This document shows positions 1-8,488 of a DNA stretch of 64,000 nt, piece by piece. Positions within the stretch are counted from its first letter, which is position 1, and the number at the start of each line of letters is the position of its first letter. This DNA comes from a bacterium (GTDB taxonomy: Bacteria > Campylobacterota > Campylobacteria > Campylobacterales > Sulfurimonadaceae): the NCBI GenBank assembly GCA_018825665.1, contig JAHJEG010000015.1, positions 1 through 64,000 of the forward strand. The letters run 5' to 3'. The notes beneath the pieces are model-generated. The model saw only the letters and a program-made list of their open reading frames with translations, had not been told where the DNA came from and did no database searches. Made by a program: the position numbers and the translations under genes.

Positions 1-159
1 AACACTTCAGAATCTGCAAATGCATATTATACAGATCCTGCAAAACTTGGAATGAACGGATTCAATATCCTGACTGATACTACATGTACAGGTGCAACCG
101 AAGCCAATATCTGGAAAGGTAAAGCCGGTTCTAATGATGCATTAGAAAGCGCAATCTAG
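1..159 (+). CDS. C-terminal end of an unidentified protein (partial)
   Basis: Frame 1 is open from the window edge to a TAG stop at 157-159, giving the last 52 residues of a protein that starts outside the window. The fragment is rich in Asn, Ala, Thr and Gly, has one Cys and ends in DALESAI. This composition suits an exported or surface protein, but no family motif can be seen. It is followed at once by a strong intrinsic terminator, which supports it as a real gene end. Function unknown. Confidence 0.6.
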   Translation, partial: NTSESANAYYTDPAKLGMNGFNILTDTTCTGATEANIWKGKAGSNDALESAI

Positions 160-169
160 TAAGACCCTT

Positions 170-206
170 GAGACCAAGAGAGTTTTCTTGGTCTCCTCTC
201 TTTTTT
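170..206 (+). terminator. Rho-independent terminator
   Basis: A perfect 10-bp stem, GAGACCAAGA (170-179) with TCTTGGTCTC (186-195), has a 6-nt loop and is followed by a pyrimidine run ending in six T residues (to 206). It lies 11 nt after the stop of the partial gene at 1-159 and separates it from the TonB operon. Confidence 0.9.
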
Positions 207-353
207 AAAACTTCCAGACTCTTCGCATAAAAATACCTTCTTTTCGATTTGATTACAGTCAAGGATTAATGTTTCCAAACTGTCACTAAAAAGTAATTTT
301 AAAGTAATCATCTTTTTCTATTATTCCACCATCTTAAATTATATGGGGAGTCC

Positions 354-1112
354 ATGTCTACTAAAACAATCAGCATTGCCTTGAGTATGTTATTAAGCAC
401 TACTACACTCATGGCAAGCTCTGACAATATGGCAGAATCTTTAATGAAACTTCGTGCAGAGGTGGAGCAGTTAGATAGTCAGATAAGCGATGAAAAAGAT
501 GCATATAAAGCACAAATGAAATCACTTACTATGCAAAAAAGCGAACTTGATGCAATGGTGTCTCGTGAAGAGCTTAAAATCAAGCAGATAGAAAAAGAGT
601 TGGCAAAAGTAAAAGAGAACATACGAAAAGCTTCTAAAAACTCTGAGGGACTGAATCCAATCGTCAATGATGCGATTGAGAGTCTTGTGCGCATGATACA
701 GGATTCTATCCCATTTAAAACAAATGACAGAATAGCCTCAGTTTTAAAAATAAAAGAGGATTTGAAAAACTCTTTGCTAACGCCTCAGAAAGCTCTTTTG
801 CTTGTTTATAACGCATATGCGGATGAAATAAGAATGACAAAAGAAAACGGAATATTCAAACAGAGTATAGAACTTGACGGTACATCAAAGCTTGTTGAAG
901 TAGCTCGTATAGGAAGTGTTATGATGTACTTCAAAACTCCTAACGAACGTGTCGGTTATGTTACAAAAGATAATGGCATGTGGAAATACAAAGAAGAACT
1001 AAACAAAGAGAACCAAACCCAGATTTTAAACATATTCGATGCATTTAAAAAACAGATAAGAACAGGCTATTTTACACTGCCTAATGCATTAGCAGTAAGT
1101 GAGGTAAAGTAA
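354..1112 (+). CDS. DUF3450-family periplasmic protein of a TonB energising cluster
   Basis: A 252-aa protein with an N-terminal signal peptide (about residues 1-22, ending MAS), a long charged coiled coil (about 25-95) and a globular C-terminal half. The pattern and position fit DUF3450 proteins, which are encoded beside ExbB/ExbD/TonB genes in many proteobacteria and are thought to act in the periplasm with the energiser complex; their exact job is not settled. It is the first gene of a seven-gene operon. Its TAA stop overlaps the next ATG by one base, so translation is probably coupled. A purine-rich GGGGAG precedes the ATG. One copy of the dispersed 10-mer lies inside it (975-983). Confidence 0.8.
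   Translation: MSTKTISIALSMLLSTTTLMASSDNMAESLMKLRAEVEQLDSQISDEKDAYKAQMKSLTMQKSELDAMVSREELKIKQIEKELAKVKENIRKASKNSEGLNPIVNDAIESLVRMIQDSIPFKTNDRIASVLKIKEDLKNSLLTPQKALLLVYNAYADEIRMTKENGIFKQSIELDGTSKLVEVARIGSVMMYFKTPNERVGYVTKDNGMWKYKEELNKENQTQILNIFDAFKKQIRTGYFTLPNALAVSEVK
975..983 (-). repeat. TCCACATGCC dispersed motif, copy 1
   Basis: GGCATGTGG on the + strand, followed by AAAT, so the oriented context is ATTTCCACATGCCA. It lies in the DUF3450 gene and encodes Gly-Met-Trp. Confidence 0.9.
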
Positions 1113-2443
1113 TGTGCTGTAAAACGAATACCCTTGGGGTGAAAAAAATAATATTGGCATTATTAATCATGTCGGCAACTCTCTTTGGATCAAGTGAAGT
1201 GCAAAACGCCTATGCAAAAGAGTTTGCATTTTTAAAAGCTCAAAAAGAGATGCTTAAAAAAAGAGTGGATGAGATAAAACAATCAAATATCTCTAAAATA
1301 GCAACAGCAAAAAACGAGATAGACAAGCTTCAGCAAAATGTGTTGGCAAAAGAATCACTCAGCCAGAGACTAAGTGAAGATCTGTTTAAATCTCAGCAGA
1401 ATTTGGAGCTTATCCATGATGACACTTCCCTTATAGAAGCCGTTGTGTCTCAGGGTGTCTCCTCTTTGAAACCATACGGTGTCGGTATAAGCATACAGAG
1501 CAAAGACTATCCTAAAACACTTCAGGAGATATTTGCAAAATCACTGGATTTGACAAAAGAGCTCTCATCATTGCGTACAGTGGATGGAGAGTTTTATCTT
1601 CAAGACGGTTCGTCTCAAAAAGCAAAGCTGATTAAGATTGGAAATATTGCGACTTACGGTGTTTCTGACACTGTTTCGGGAGCATTGATCCCAGCCGGGG
1701 ACAACAAGTTTAAAATCTGGAGCGATGATGCATCTTCTCTTACGGCGAAAGCTTTATCCTCTGCATCAAAACCGCAGAATCTGAATATCTTCATTTATGA
1801 GAATGCAAACAAAGAGATAGCAGACAAAGAGGAACAGACGCTACTGAATGTAATCGATTCTGCAGGAGTAATCGGCTGGGTCATTGTCGTCCTCGGTGCA
1901 ATCGGCGCATTATTCTTGGTCCTTAGAATTGTATTTTTACAGTCGAGTACAGGTACAAAGTCTTTGCCGGCAGAGACTTTAGGCTCATTACTTTCCAAGG
2001 GTGTCGATGAAACACTTGAATTCTTAAAACCTAAAAAAGGCTCAACGGCAAGGGTCTTAAAAGCTACCATCAGAAATATTGACAGGGACAGAGAGCATAT
2101 CGAAGATATCATCTCTGAATCTATCATGCATGAAAGCACAAGACTTGACAAGCTCAGTTCGACTATCCTGGTAATTGCGGCAGTTGCCCCTCTTCTTGGT
2201 CTGCTTGGTACCGTAACGGGTATGATCGCTACTTTTGACATCATCACGGAGTTTGGTACGGGTGATCCGAAACTTCTCTCAGGAGGTATCGCTATCGCTC
2301 TTGTTACGACTGAACTGGGTCTGATTGTTGCGATTCCATTGTTGCTGGGAGGCAACTTGCTCAACAGCTGGTCTGAGAGTATAAAAGACAGCATGGAGCA
2401 CTCAGCTTTACATATAGTAAATGAGTACAGCAAGCAAAAATAA
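1112..2443 (+). CDS. MotA/TolQ/ExbB proton channel family protein with long periplasmic extension
   Basis: A 443-aa protein. A signal-like hydrophobic N-terminus (about 12-28) is followed by a coiled-coil and mixed periplasmic region (about 35-245), a transmembrane segment (about 250-272), and a TolQ/ExbB-type domain with two further membrane helices (about 345-375 and 390-415; motifs APLLGLLGTVTGMI and TTELGLIVAIPLLL). The layout matches the TtpC-type energisers of Vibrio TonB2 systems, which work with a second, short ExbB. It overlaps its neighbours by one base on each side (TAATG). It probably passes proton-motive force to the TonB encoded downstream. Family assignment is firm; partner specificity is inferred from gene order. 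Confidence 0.88.
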   Translation: MCCKTNTLGVKKIILALLIMSATLFGSSEVQNAYAKEFAFLKAQKEMLKKRVDEIKQSNISKIATAKNEIDKLQQNVLAKESLSQRLSEDLFKSQQNLELIHDDTSLIEAVVSQGVSSLKPYGVGISIQSKDYPKTLQEIFAKSLDLTKELSSLRTVDGEFYLQDGSSQKAKLIKIGNIATYGVSDTVSGALIPAGDNKFKIWSDDASSLTAKALSSASKPQNLNIFIYENANKEIADKEEQTLLNVIDSAGVIGWVIVVLGAIGALFLVLRIVFLQSSTGTKSLPAETLGSLLSKGVDETLEFLKPKKGSTARVLKATIRNIDRDREHIEDIISESIMHESTRLDKLSSTILVIAAVAPLLGLLGTVTGMIATFDIITEFGTGDPKLLSGGIAIALVTTELGLIVAIPLLLGGNLLNSWSESIKDSMEHSALHIVNEYSKQK

Positions 2444-3060
2444 TGGAGGCTTTAATAACTTTATTTAATCAGTTCCTTGCCTATATGAATAGCGGCGGCT
2501 TTGTTATGTGGCCGCTGTTTATTTTGGTTTTTGCTTTATGGTACGGGCTTGGATACAGATACCATACTATACAAAGAGGAACGCAAAAAAGTGTTCGTGT
2601 ATTGATTAGAAAATTTGCGTCGGGAAAAAGAGAAGCGGCACGGGGCTTTATTGATTCAGCCGTCGTCGATGGACTTGAAATCCTAAATACGACAAAAGAC
2701 ACGAAATTCCTGAGAAAACTTCTGGATGACAAATTTTTTGATTATTTAAAAGAGCTCAACAGATATAAGAAACTGGTTCGCACGATTGTAGTCGTTGCCC
2801 CGCTTATAGGTCTTTTGGGAACCGTGATCGGAATGATCGAAACCTTTAACTCTTTAGCTTCGATGAGTCTTTTCTCTCAGAGCGGAGGTATTGCAGGCGG
2901 TATATCACAGGCCTTGTTTACAACGCAGCTGGGCTTGGTTGTGGCGGTTCCTGGTTTGGTTATAGGAAGACTCTTGGACAAAAAAGCTGCGAACATGGAA
3001 ACAGATTTAGAACAGATAAAAGATATTTTATGCAGTGAAGGAAATTTAGATGAGATTTAG
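2443..3060 (+). CDS. exbB: ExbB-type biopolymer transport protein
   Basis: A 205-aa inner-membrane protein with three predicted helices (about 20-40, 110-135 and 155-180) and the canonical TolQ/ExbB motifs APLIGLLGTVIGMI and FTTQLGLVVAVPGLV. It forms the proton channel with ExbD and drives TonB. It is the second ExbB paralogue in the operon and lacks the long periplasmic extension of the gene before it. Its ATG overlaps the upstream stop by one base, and its 3' end overlaps the ExbD start by 11 bases. Confidence 0.92.
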   Translation: MEALITLFNQFLAYMNSGGFVMWPLFILVFALWYGLGYRYHTIQRGTQKSVRVLIRKFASGKREAARGFIDSAVVDGLEILNTTKDTKFLRKLLDDKFFDYLKELNRYKKLVRTIVVVAPLIGLLGTVIGMIETFNSLASMSLFSQSGGIAGGISQALFTTQLGLVVAVPGLVIGRLLDKKAANMETDLEQIKDILCSEGNLDEI

Positions 3061-3454
3061 ACGAAAAAAGGATGAGATCAGCGATGTAGATATGTCGCCG
3101 CTTATCGATATGGTATTTATTCTTTTAATCTTTTTCATGGTTAGTTCAACTTTTGTAAAAGATATGAAACTAGACTTAGAGCGTCCGGGTGCTTCATCTG
3201 CGAGCAAGGCTTCAAGCAAGGTGATACGGGTATATATAGATAACCAGGCGGAAGTCTATGTAGACAATCAGCCTGTAAAACTTTGGGCGGTGCAGAGCAA
3301 ACTCAGAGAGATGTTGAGAGCTTCGACAAACAAGTCTGTTTTGGTGATTACGGATAATTCCATCGCGGTTGAAAAACTTATAGAGCTGGTGGATCAGTGC
3401 AGACTCTCAGGTGCCAAAGATGTAGCCGTCGCTACGAAAAAAGAGGTAAGTTGA
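3050..3454 (+). CDS. exbD: ExbD-type biopolymer transport protein
   Basis: A 134-aa protein with one membrane helix (about 18-37) and the diagnostic ExbD/TolR sequence DMSPLIDMVFILLIFFMV. The Asp in PLIDMVFILL is the known proton-carrying residue of the family. The rest is a periplasmic ExbD fold. It forms the stator with the two ExbB proteins. The start overlaps exbB, and the stop runs into the TonB start region. Confidence 0.94.
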   Translation: MRFRRKKDEISDVDMSPLIDMVFILLIFFMVSSTFVKDMKLDLERPGASSASKASSKVIRVYIDNQAEVYVDNQPVKLWAVQSKLREMLRASTNKSVLVITDNSIAVEKLIELVDQCRLSGAKDVAVATKKEVS

Positions 3455-3456
3455 TC

Positions 3457-4095
3457 GTGAGTACTACACACTCGGTTTTTAAGCATATCAAGGCATTTTT
3501 ATGGTCAATCTTTGGGCTGTTCTTTGTATTTATCGTGGTTATAGAGATGAATGACGAGAGTATGATGCCTGAACAAAAAAAGGACAAAAGCGGTATGAAC
3601 TTTGAGGTTCAAAAGCTTGAACAGCCAAAACCAAAACCAAAGCCAAAACCAAAGCCAAAACCGACAAAGCCAAAACCGCAGCGAAGCTCAGCGACACCCA
3701 ATATTAGTTCGAGTTTAAGCGGTATCGACACGGGATTGGAATCTTTTATGAGTGATGATATGAATATGGATGACACTCTGCTTGGAGATGTCGGTAAAGA
3801 TGTGATTATGAGTGAGGGCAGTGTTGATAAAGCACCTTTGCCTTCTCAAAGGTCCGCAATGGAGTATCCTAAAAAAGCCAAAAAAATGGGTTTAAACGGA
3901 TACGTACTTCTAAATCTTCTCATAGACGATACGGGAAATGTGGTGAAGGTGAAAGTTCTAGAGAGTGAGCCGGAGGGGGTATTTGATGAAGTGGCATCCG
4001 AAGGTGTCAAATCATGGAAATTTACACCGGGTGAATACAAAGGCAAGGCTGTAAAGGTTTGGGCAAAACAAAAAATCAGATTTGATTTTCAATAA
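3457..4095 (+). CDS. tonB: TonB energy transducer
   Basis: About 212 aa from GTG at 3457, with an AAGAGG site 10 nt upstream; TTG at 3451 is possible, and a longer reading from 3397 would run deep into exbD and is unlikely. It has one N-terminal membrane helix (about 10-30), a Pro-Lys spacer with six or more consecutive Lys-Pro pairs (about 55-75), a linker, and a C-terminal TonB domain beginning at MEYPKKAKKMGLNGYV and ending in KIRFDFQ. It spans the periplasm and opens TonB-dependent receptors, presumably the one encoded two genes downstream. Confidence 0.92.
   Translation: MSTTHSVFKHIKAFLWSIFGLFFVFIVVIEMNDESMMPEQKKDKSGMNFEVQKLEQPKPKPKPKPKPKPTKPKPQRSSATPNISSSLSGIDTGLESFMSDDMNMDDTLLGDVGKDVIMSEGSVDKAPLPSQRSAMEYPKKAKKMGLNGYVLLNLLIDDTGNVVKVKVLESEPEGVFDEVASEGVKSWKFTPGEYKGKAVKVWAKQKIRFDFQ
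3624..3678 (+). repeat. 6-bp tandem repeat encoding the TonB Pro-Lys spacer
   Basis: CCAAAA/CCAAAG units repeat in tandem with one interruption (CCGACA). Because the unit is six bases, length changes add or remove Pro-Lys pairs without shifting the frame. Confidence 0.85.
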
Positions 4096-4106
4096 GAGAT
4101 AAGAAC

Positions 4107-5258
4107 ATGAAAATATTTTTAACAATACTCCTGACACTATGTATAAACAGTGCTATTTTTGCAGCTGATAAAAAAGCAAAAGATGAGATTGACTCTATCG
4201 CGCTCGCAACTGTTCTTTTAAAAGACGGCTATTATTCCCGTGCCCATGATGCTCTCAATAATGTTGATTTGGAAGATGCGCAACTTGATAAAGCGCAGTA
4301 CTATACGCTTATGGGGCTGGTCAAATCAAAACTTCTACAGTATGAAGAATCCAATAAAAACTTTTATCTGGCCATACAAAACGGACAGAGCGAAAAAAGT
4401 ATCTATATCTATATTGCCCAAAACAGTTTCAAACTTCAAAAATACGATGAAGCGGTAGAAGCGCTTGAAAATGCAAGAGAACTGGTAGACAAAACACCCA
4501 AGCTGGCGGCTCTTAAGGCGGAGTGTTTTTACAGGCTTAAAGAGTATGAGAGTGCTTTGTCTACATTAAAAGAGCTAAACAGACTGCACCCGAAATATTA
4601 CGATGCATACAGACAAAGATTCGTCTACCTTGTATCTCTTGGGCTTTATCAAAGTGCCTTGGATGATGCGGAAGTCTATATGAAAAATGCAGAGCCCAAT
4701 GAAAAGGTGACCCTTTCCTTTATCAATGCTCTGAGAAAATCAAAACAGACCACAAAAGCTATCGTATTAGCGGAAAATGCGCATCTGATGTATTCCAAAA
4801 ATGCGACTATCACCGTTTTGCTTGCAAGTCTGTATATTGACAAAGATATGATTCAAGCAGCGGCAGACCTGTTTGATCAGGCCTCACTTCAGGACGAAAA
4901 GTATATCAAAGACTCTTCAGAGATGTTTAGACGTGCAAAAGAGTACATTCAGGCTCTGTATAAGAATTCTCAGATTTTGGACTCAAAAGAGAAATATAAA
5001 CAAAAAATAGCAATCTATCTGGAGTTTGGAAACTACGAGAAAGTGGTTTCGGCAAAAGATGCACTCGATAGAAACGGGCTTTTAAAAGAGCAAAATATCA
5101 TGTATGCCCTGGCGTATTCCTATTATATGATCGGTGATTTCCAAAGCAGTGAAAAATATCTCAAAATGATTACCCGCTCGGATCTTTTCCAAAAAGCGGT
5201 GGAGCTTAGAAAAAATATGAATAAATGTAAAAACAACCCTTGGGAGTGCACATTATGA
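4107..5258 (+). CDS. Exported tetratricopeptide repeat (TPR) protein
   Basis: A 383-aa protein with a signal peptide (about 1-20, ending IFAAD) followed by repeated helix-turn-helix units of TPR type along its length (for example around 60-95, 96-130, 131-165 and 320-355). It lies between tonB and the receptor gene, and its stop overlaps the receptor ATG (ATGA). TPR proteins occur at this position in comparable DUF3450/ExbB/TonB/receptor clusters, probably as periplasmic scaffolds; the binding partner is inferred, not seen. Confidence 0.82.
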   Translation: MKIFLTILLTLCINSAIFAADKKAKDEIDSIALATVLLKDGYYSRAHDALNNVDLEDAQLDKAQYYTLMGLVKSKLLQYEESNKNFYLAIQNGQSEKSIYIYIAQNSFKLQKYDEAVEALENARELVDKTPKLAALKAECFYRLKEYESALSTLKELNRLHPKYYDAYRQRFVYLVSLGLYQSALDDAEVYMKNAEPNEKVTLSFINALRKSKQTTKAIVLAENAHLMYSKNATITVLLASLYIDKDMIQAAADLFDQASLQDEKYIKDSSEMFRRAKEYIQALYKNSQILDSKEKYKQKIAIYLEFGNYEKVVSAKDALDRNGLLKEQNIMYALAYSYYMIGDFQSSEKYLKMITRSDLFQKAVELRKNMNKCKNNPWECTL

Positions 5259-8200
5259 GAACTCTATATCTGATACTACTACTGCTGATGACCTCTTTGT
5301 ATGCATCAGAACCGGGAAATATTTCCTTAATTGTCCTAAAAGATGGCAAACCTCTTGCAAATCAGACTGTTGAGATATTTGAGTTGTCCGGTGCTTCAAA
5401 GGCTAAAATAATAGTTGCTAAAACAGATACGGACGGTTATTTTTTTACAAAGGTAAAAGCCGGAAAATATCAGGTGCATCTCTTGGCAAAAGATAATAAA
5501 ACGGCTCAGGCATTTGTGAGAAAAAATGTTCTTGTTGAAGCAGGCAAAGATTCCCAGCTTATTGTTTCGCTGAAAAAGAATAATGAGATCGCCTTTGTTG
5601 ATACGGAAGCTCCAAAAGACACAAATACAAGTGTAGCGGTTGAAGAGAAAAAAGTTCAGCAGAGTGTTCTGCTTTTAACCCTTCACTCCAGTGACGAAAA
5701 GAAAAAGATAGCCGGTGCGGCTATCTATGTCAAAGGCTTAAACACAGAGGCCAAGACGGATAAAAATGGTTTTGTTCAGTTGACTTTGCCCGTAGGTGAG
5801 CAGACGCTCTCTATCATTCATCAGGACTTCAGCGCACAGACGCTTAAAGTAACCCTTGTTGCCAAAGAGGAGGTATCCAAGTATGTTGAACTGACTCCGG
5901 CGGCTATGGAACTTGAAGAGTTTGTTGTTCTGGCTCCTCATATCCAAGGAAGTGTTGCAGCCGTTATAGCCGAGGAGAGAAACAGCGAGGCTGTAGGAAA
6001 TGTCCTTGGAAGCGAGCAGTTTGGCAAAAGCGGAGACAGCAGTGTTGCTTCCGCCCTTAAGAGAGTCAGCGGTATCACTATTGTCGGCGGCAAATATGTC
6101 TATGTAAGGGGTTTGGGTGATCGTTACTCGACGGTGATGTTGAATGATTTGCATATCCCTTCTCCTGAGCCGACAAAAAGGGTAGTACCTTTGGATATCT
6201 TTCCGACATCTGTAGTGCAGAGTATTACGATTCAAAAGTCTTATACGGGAGACTTGCCTGCTTCATTTGGAGGCGGTACCGTCTTGATAAAGAGCAAGGA
6301 TATTCCTAAGGACGATGAGGGATACGTGTCTTTGGGATTGGAACTGATTGCAAACAGTTCTACGGGAAAAGATGTGATTATCAACAGCAGTAACTCTACT
6401 CCTATCCCTTCAAGTGCTCTTTTGGGCGGCAATAATGTCGGGGGATTCACGGTGACCAAAGATGTGCTAAACAGCAGAACATTAAATCATGAACAAAGCA
6501 CTTTGAGCCCGGGAATGAAAGTTGAACTATCAGCAGGTAAAAGCTTTGCTTTATCGGATGATTTCAGTATCGGCGCCTCGGGAACCGTTTTTTACAAAAA
6601 TACATCTGACAACGAAAAGGTGCAATACGATAAATATTTTTATGACATAAATGCAGAAAAGGTGGTGCATGATAATAACACTCAGACGGATAGCACAACC
6701 ATAGAGACACAAATGGGCGGAATGCTTAATGTGGGTATGAATTATTATGATACGAATAAAATAAAATATACTTTTTTTACAACCCAAAAGACAAGTGACA
6801 CCACCACACTTGCATCAGTCAATTACACAGGGGATACAGAAGACAGAGAAAAGACATATTATGAATATGTGGAAAAAGCATTGAGCTCACACCAGATTAC
6901 GGGTGAGAACGATTTGAGGTTTTCAGATTCTACCGAGGGATACTTTGATAATCTAAAAATCGACTGGGCCTTTGAGAACGCCCAGGCAACGAGGGATGAA
7001 CCGGGAACTGTAGAATATAATTATCTGAATCAGACTTCCGGTCTGAACTGGGACAGAAAGAACTGGTATTACTATTTTATCCTGGATGACAAGGTCAATA
7101 ACTACAGAGCGGATTTCAGCCTGCCGTTTGAGTATAACGATAATGAGAACTATACGAAATTCGGTGTTTTTATGTATGACAAAAGCAGGGATTTTGACAG
7201 TAGAAGATTTAAAATGTTAAGCAACAATTTCAGCGATATGAACGAGGATATGGATACTATCTACAGCAAATACGCAAACAGTCTTGATTTTTCCGCATCC
7301 TACAGAAATACCGATTCCTATTCGGCTACCCAGGATGTGAGTGCATTTTATATAAAACAGCTGTTCTCCGTAACACATGATTTTGATGTTATTGCTTCAC
7401 TCAGACAGGAAGATTCCAGCCAACAGCTTGTCGACGCGGCAGCAAGCTATGCACCTTTGGAGACTTCGGATTTGTTTCCGAGTCTGGGTTTGACGTATAG
7501 ATTTGACAATGATGCGATGCAGGTAAGATTTGCTTATGCGACGACGATAAGCAGACCCGATTTCCGTGAATTCAGCAACAGCAGATATAAAGACCCCGTG
7601 ACTGAGAACATTGTTTTTGGTAATCCGGATTTAAAGGCAACCTATATAAATCACCTGGATTTAAAATATGAGTGGTACCTCTCATCGGATGAAGTATTCT
7701 CTTTTGCCCTGTTTTCCAAAGAGTTTACAAATCCTATAGAAAAAGTTATCAAGCTTGATGATTCACAGGACAATATCTTTCAAGAGACCTATCAAAATGC
7801 GGATTCAGCTACGAGTTACGGTATCGAACTTGATTACAGAAAAAGATTCGGTTTTATAGACGAGTCTTTAGACAAGCTTCTTTTTGCGACCAATATCGCA
7901 TTGATAGAGTCGAATATCAAATTAAATACCGATCCAAACAATGAGTACACAAGCAGACTGACAACAAAAGACAGAGCTATGCAGGGGCAGTCTCCCTATG
8001 TTGCGAACTTTACTCTGGGGTATGATGATGCAGATACGGGAAACAGCGCATTATTTTTATTTAATCAGATCGGGGAGCGTATCGTCTCTTTGGGTACGGA
8101 TAAAAATGAAGATATCTATGAGCAGCCGTTCGCCAAACTTGATTTTGTCACAAAATGGAAAATAAGCGAGAAAGCAAAAGATGATATCTTTGGATACTCC

Positions 8201-8320
8201 CTTAGATTTAAAGTGGAAAACCTGCTTGATAGTGAGATTAAATATACGCAGGGCTCCAATACTACCAGTCTGAAAAAACCGGGAAGCACATACTCTTTTA
8301 AACTGGATATCAAATACTAA
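5255..8320 (+). CDS. TonB-dependent outer-membrane receptor with carboxypeptidase-regulatory-like N-terminus
   Basis: The start at ATG 5255 has GGGAG 8 nt upstream; a TTG at 5240 is less likely. The product is 1021 aa: signal peptide (1-18), two Ig-like carboxypeptidase-regulatory or CNA-B-like modules (about 22-100 and 130-215), a TonB plug (about 230-345, with YVYVRGLGDRYSTVMLN and GGGTVLIKSK), then a long beta-barrel ending in the aromatic C-terminus FKLDIKY. It takes up an unknown ligand across the outer membrane, powered by the TonB system encoded in the same operon. Two N-terminal regulatory-like domains are more than most receptors carry. An inverted pair of the dispersed 10-mer follows the stop. 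Confidence 0.92.
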   Translation: MRTLYLILLLLMTSLYASEPGNISLIVLKDGKPLANQTVEIFELSGASKAKIIVAKTDTDGYFFTKVKAGKYQVHLLAKDNKTAQAFVRKNVLVEAGKDSQLIVSLKKNNEIAFVDTEAPKDTNTSVAVEEKKVQQSVLLLTLHSSDEKKKIAGAAIYVKGLNTEAKTDKNGFVQLTLPVGEQTLSIIHQDFSAQTLKVTLVAKEEVSKYVELTPAAMELEEFVVLAPHIQGSVAAVIAEERNSEAVGNVLGSEQFGKSGDSSVASALKRVSGITIVGGKYVYVRGLGDRYSTVMLNDLHIPSPEPTKRVVPLDIFPTSVVQSITIQKSYTGDLPASFGGGTVLIKSKDIPKDDEGYVSLGLELIANSSTGKDVIINSSNSTPIPSSALLGGNNVGGFTVTKDVLNSRTLNHEQSTLSPGMKVELSAGKSFALSDDFSIGASGTVFYKNTSDNEKVQYDKYFYDINAEKVVHDNNTQTDSTTIETQMGGMLNVGMNYYDTNKIKYTFFTTQKTSDTTTLASVNYTGDTEDREKTYYEYVEKALSSHQITGENDLRFSDSTEGYFDNLKIDWAFENAQATRDEPGTVEYNYLNQTSGLNWDRKNWYYYFILDDKVNNYRADFSLPFEYNDNENYTKFGVFMYDKSRDFDSRRFKMLSNNFSDMNEDMDTIYSKYANSLDFSASYRNTDSYSATQDVSAFYIKQLFSVTHDFDVIASLRQEDSSQQLVDAAASYAPLETSDLFPSLGLTYRFDNDAMQVRFAYATTISRPDFREFSNSRYKDPVTENIVFGNPDLKATYINHLDLKYEWYLSSDEVFSFALFSKEFTNPIEKVIKLDDSQDNIFQETYQNADSATSYGIELDYRKRFGFIDESLDKLLFATNIALIESNIKLNTDPNNEYTSRLTTKDRAMQGQSPYVANFTLGYDDADTGNSALFLFNQIGERIVSLGTDKNEDIYEQPFAKLDFVTKWKISEKAKDDIFGYSLRFKVENLLDSEIKYTQGSNTTSLKKPGSTYSFKLDIKY

Positions 8321-8322
8321 AC

Positions 8323-8355
8323 ATTTCCACATGCCGAGGTTTGGCATGTGGAAAT
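8323..8355. terminator. Inverted pair of the TCCACATGCC motif (copies 2 and 3) forming a hairpin
   Basis: ATTTCCACATGCC (8323-8335) and its exact reverse complement (8343-8355) form a 13-bp perfect stem with a 7-nt loop, two bases after the receptor stop codon. There is no T-run, so termination is inferred from the hairpin and position. The two 9-mer cores are at 8327-8335 and 8343-8351. Confidence 0.7.
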
Positions 8356-8421
8356 AGACCCGTATCCCTCAAGTACTTTCTTTCTTTCATCGCATAGCCT
8401 CCAAGGTAAAACGATTATTAA

Positions 8422-8427
8422 TATAAT
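8422..8427 (+). promoter_or_regulatory. Candidate -10 element for ilvE
   Basis: TATAAT in an AT-rich stretch about 60 nt before the ilvE ATG. No clear -35 is visible, which is usual in Campylobacterota. Weak evidence. Confidence 0.35.
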
Positions 8428-8488
8428 ATAAACATCATTTTGGATAAAATACAAAAATTTTAAAATGCAAAAATTATCGGAGAACTTT

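Noticed and set aside
3624-3678. TonB CCAAAA repeat as a phase-variation switch
   Set aside because: The unit is six bases, so slippage keeps the frame; it only changes spacer length.
5738-6235. Long antisense open frames inside the TonB receptor, ExbB and other genes
   Set aside because: They mirror strongly supported genes, lack ribosome sites and show no domain.
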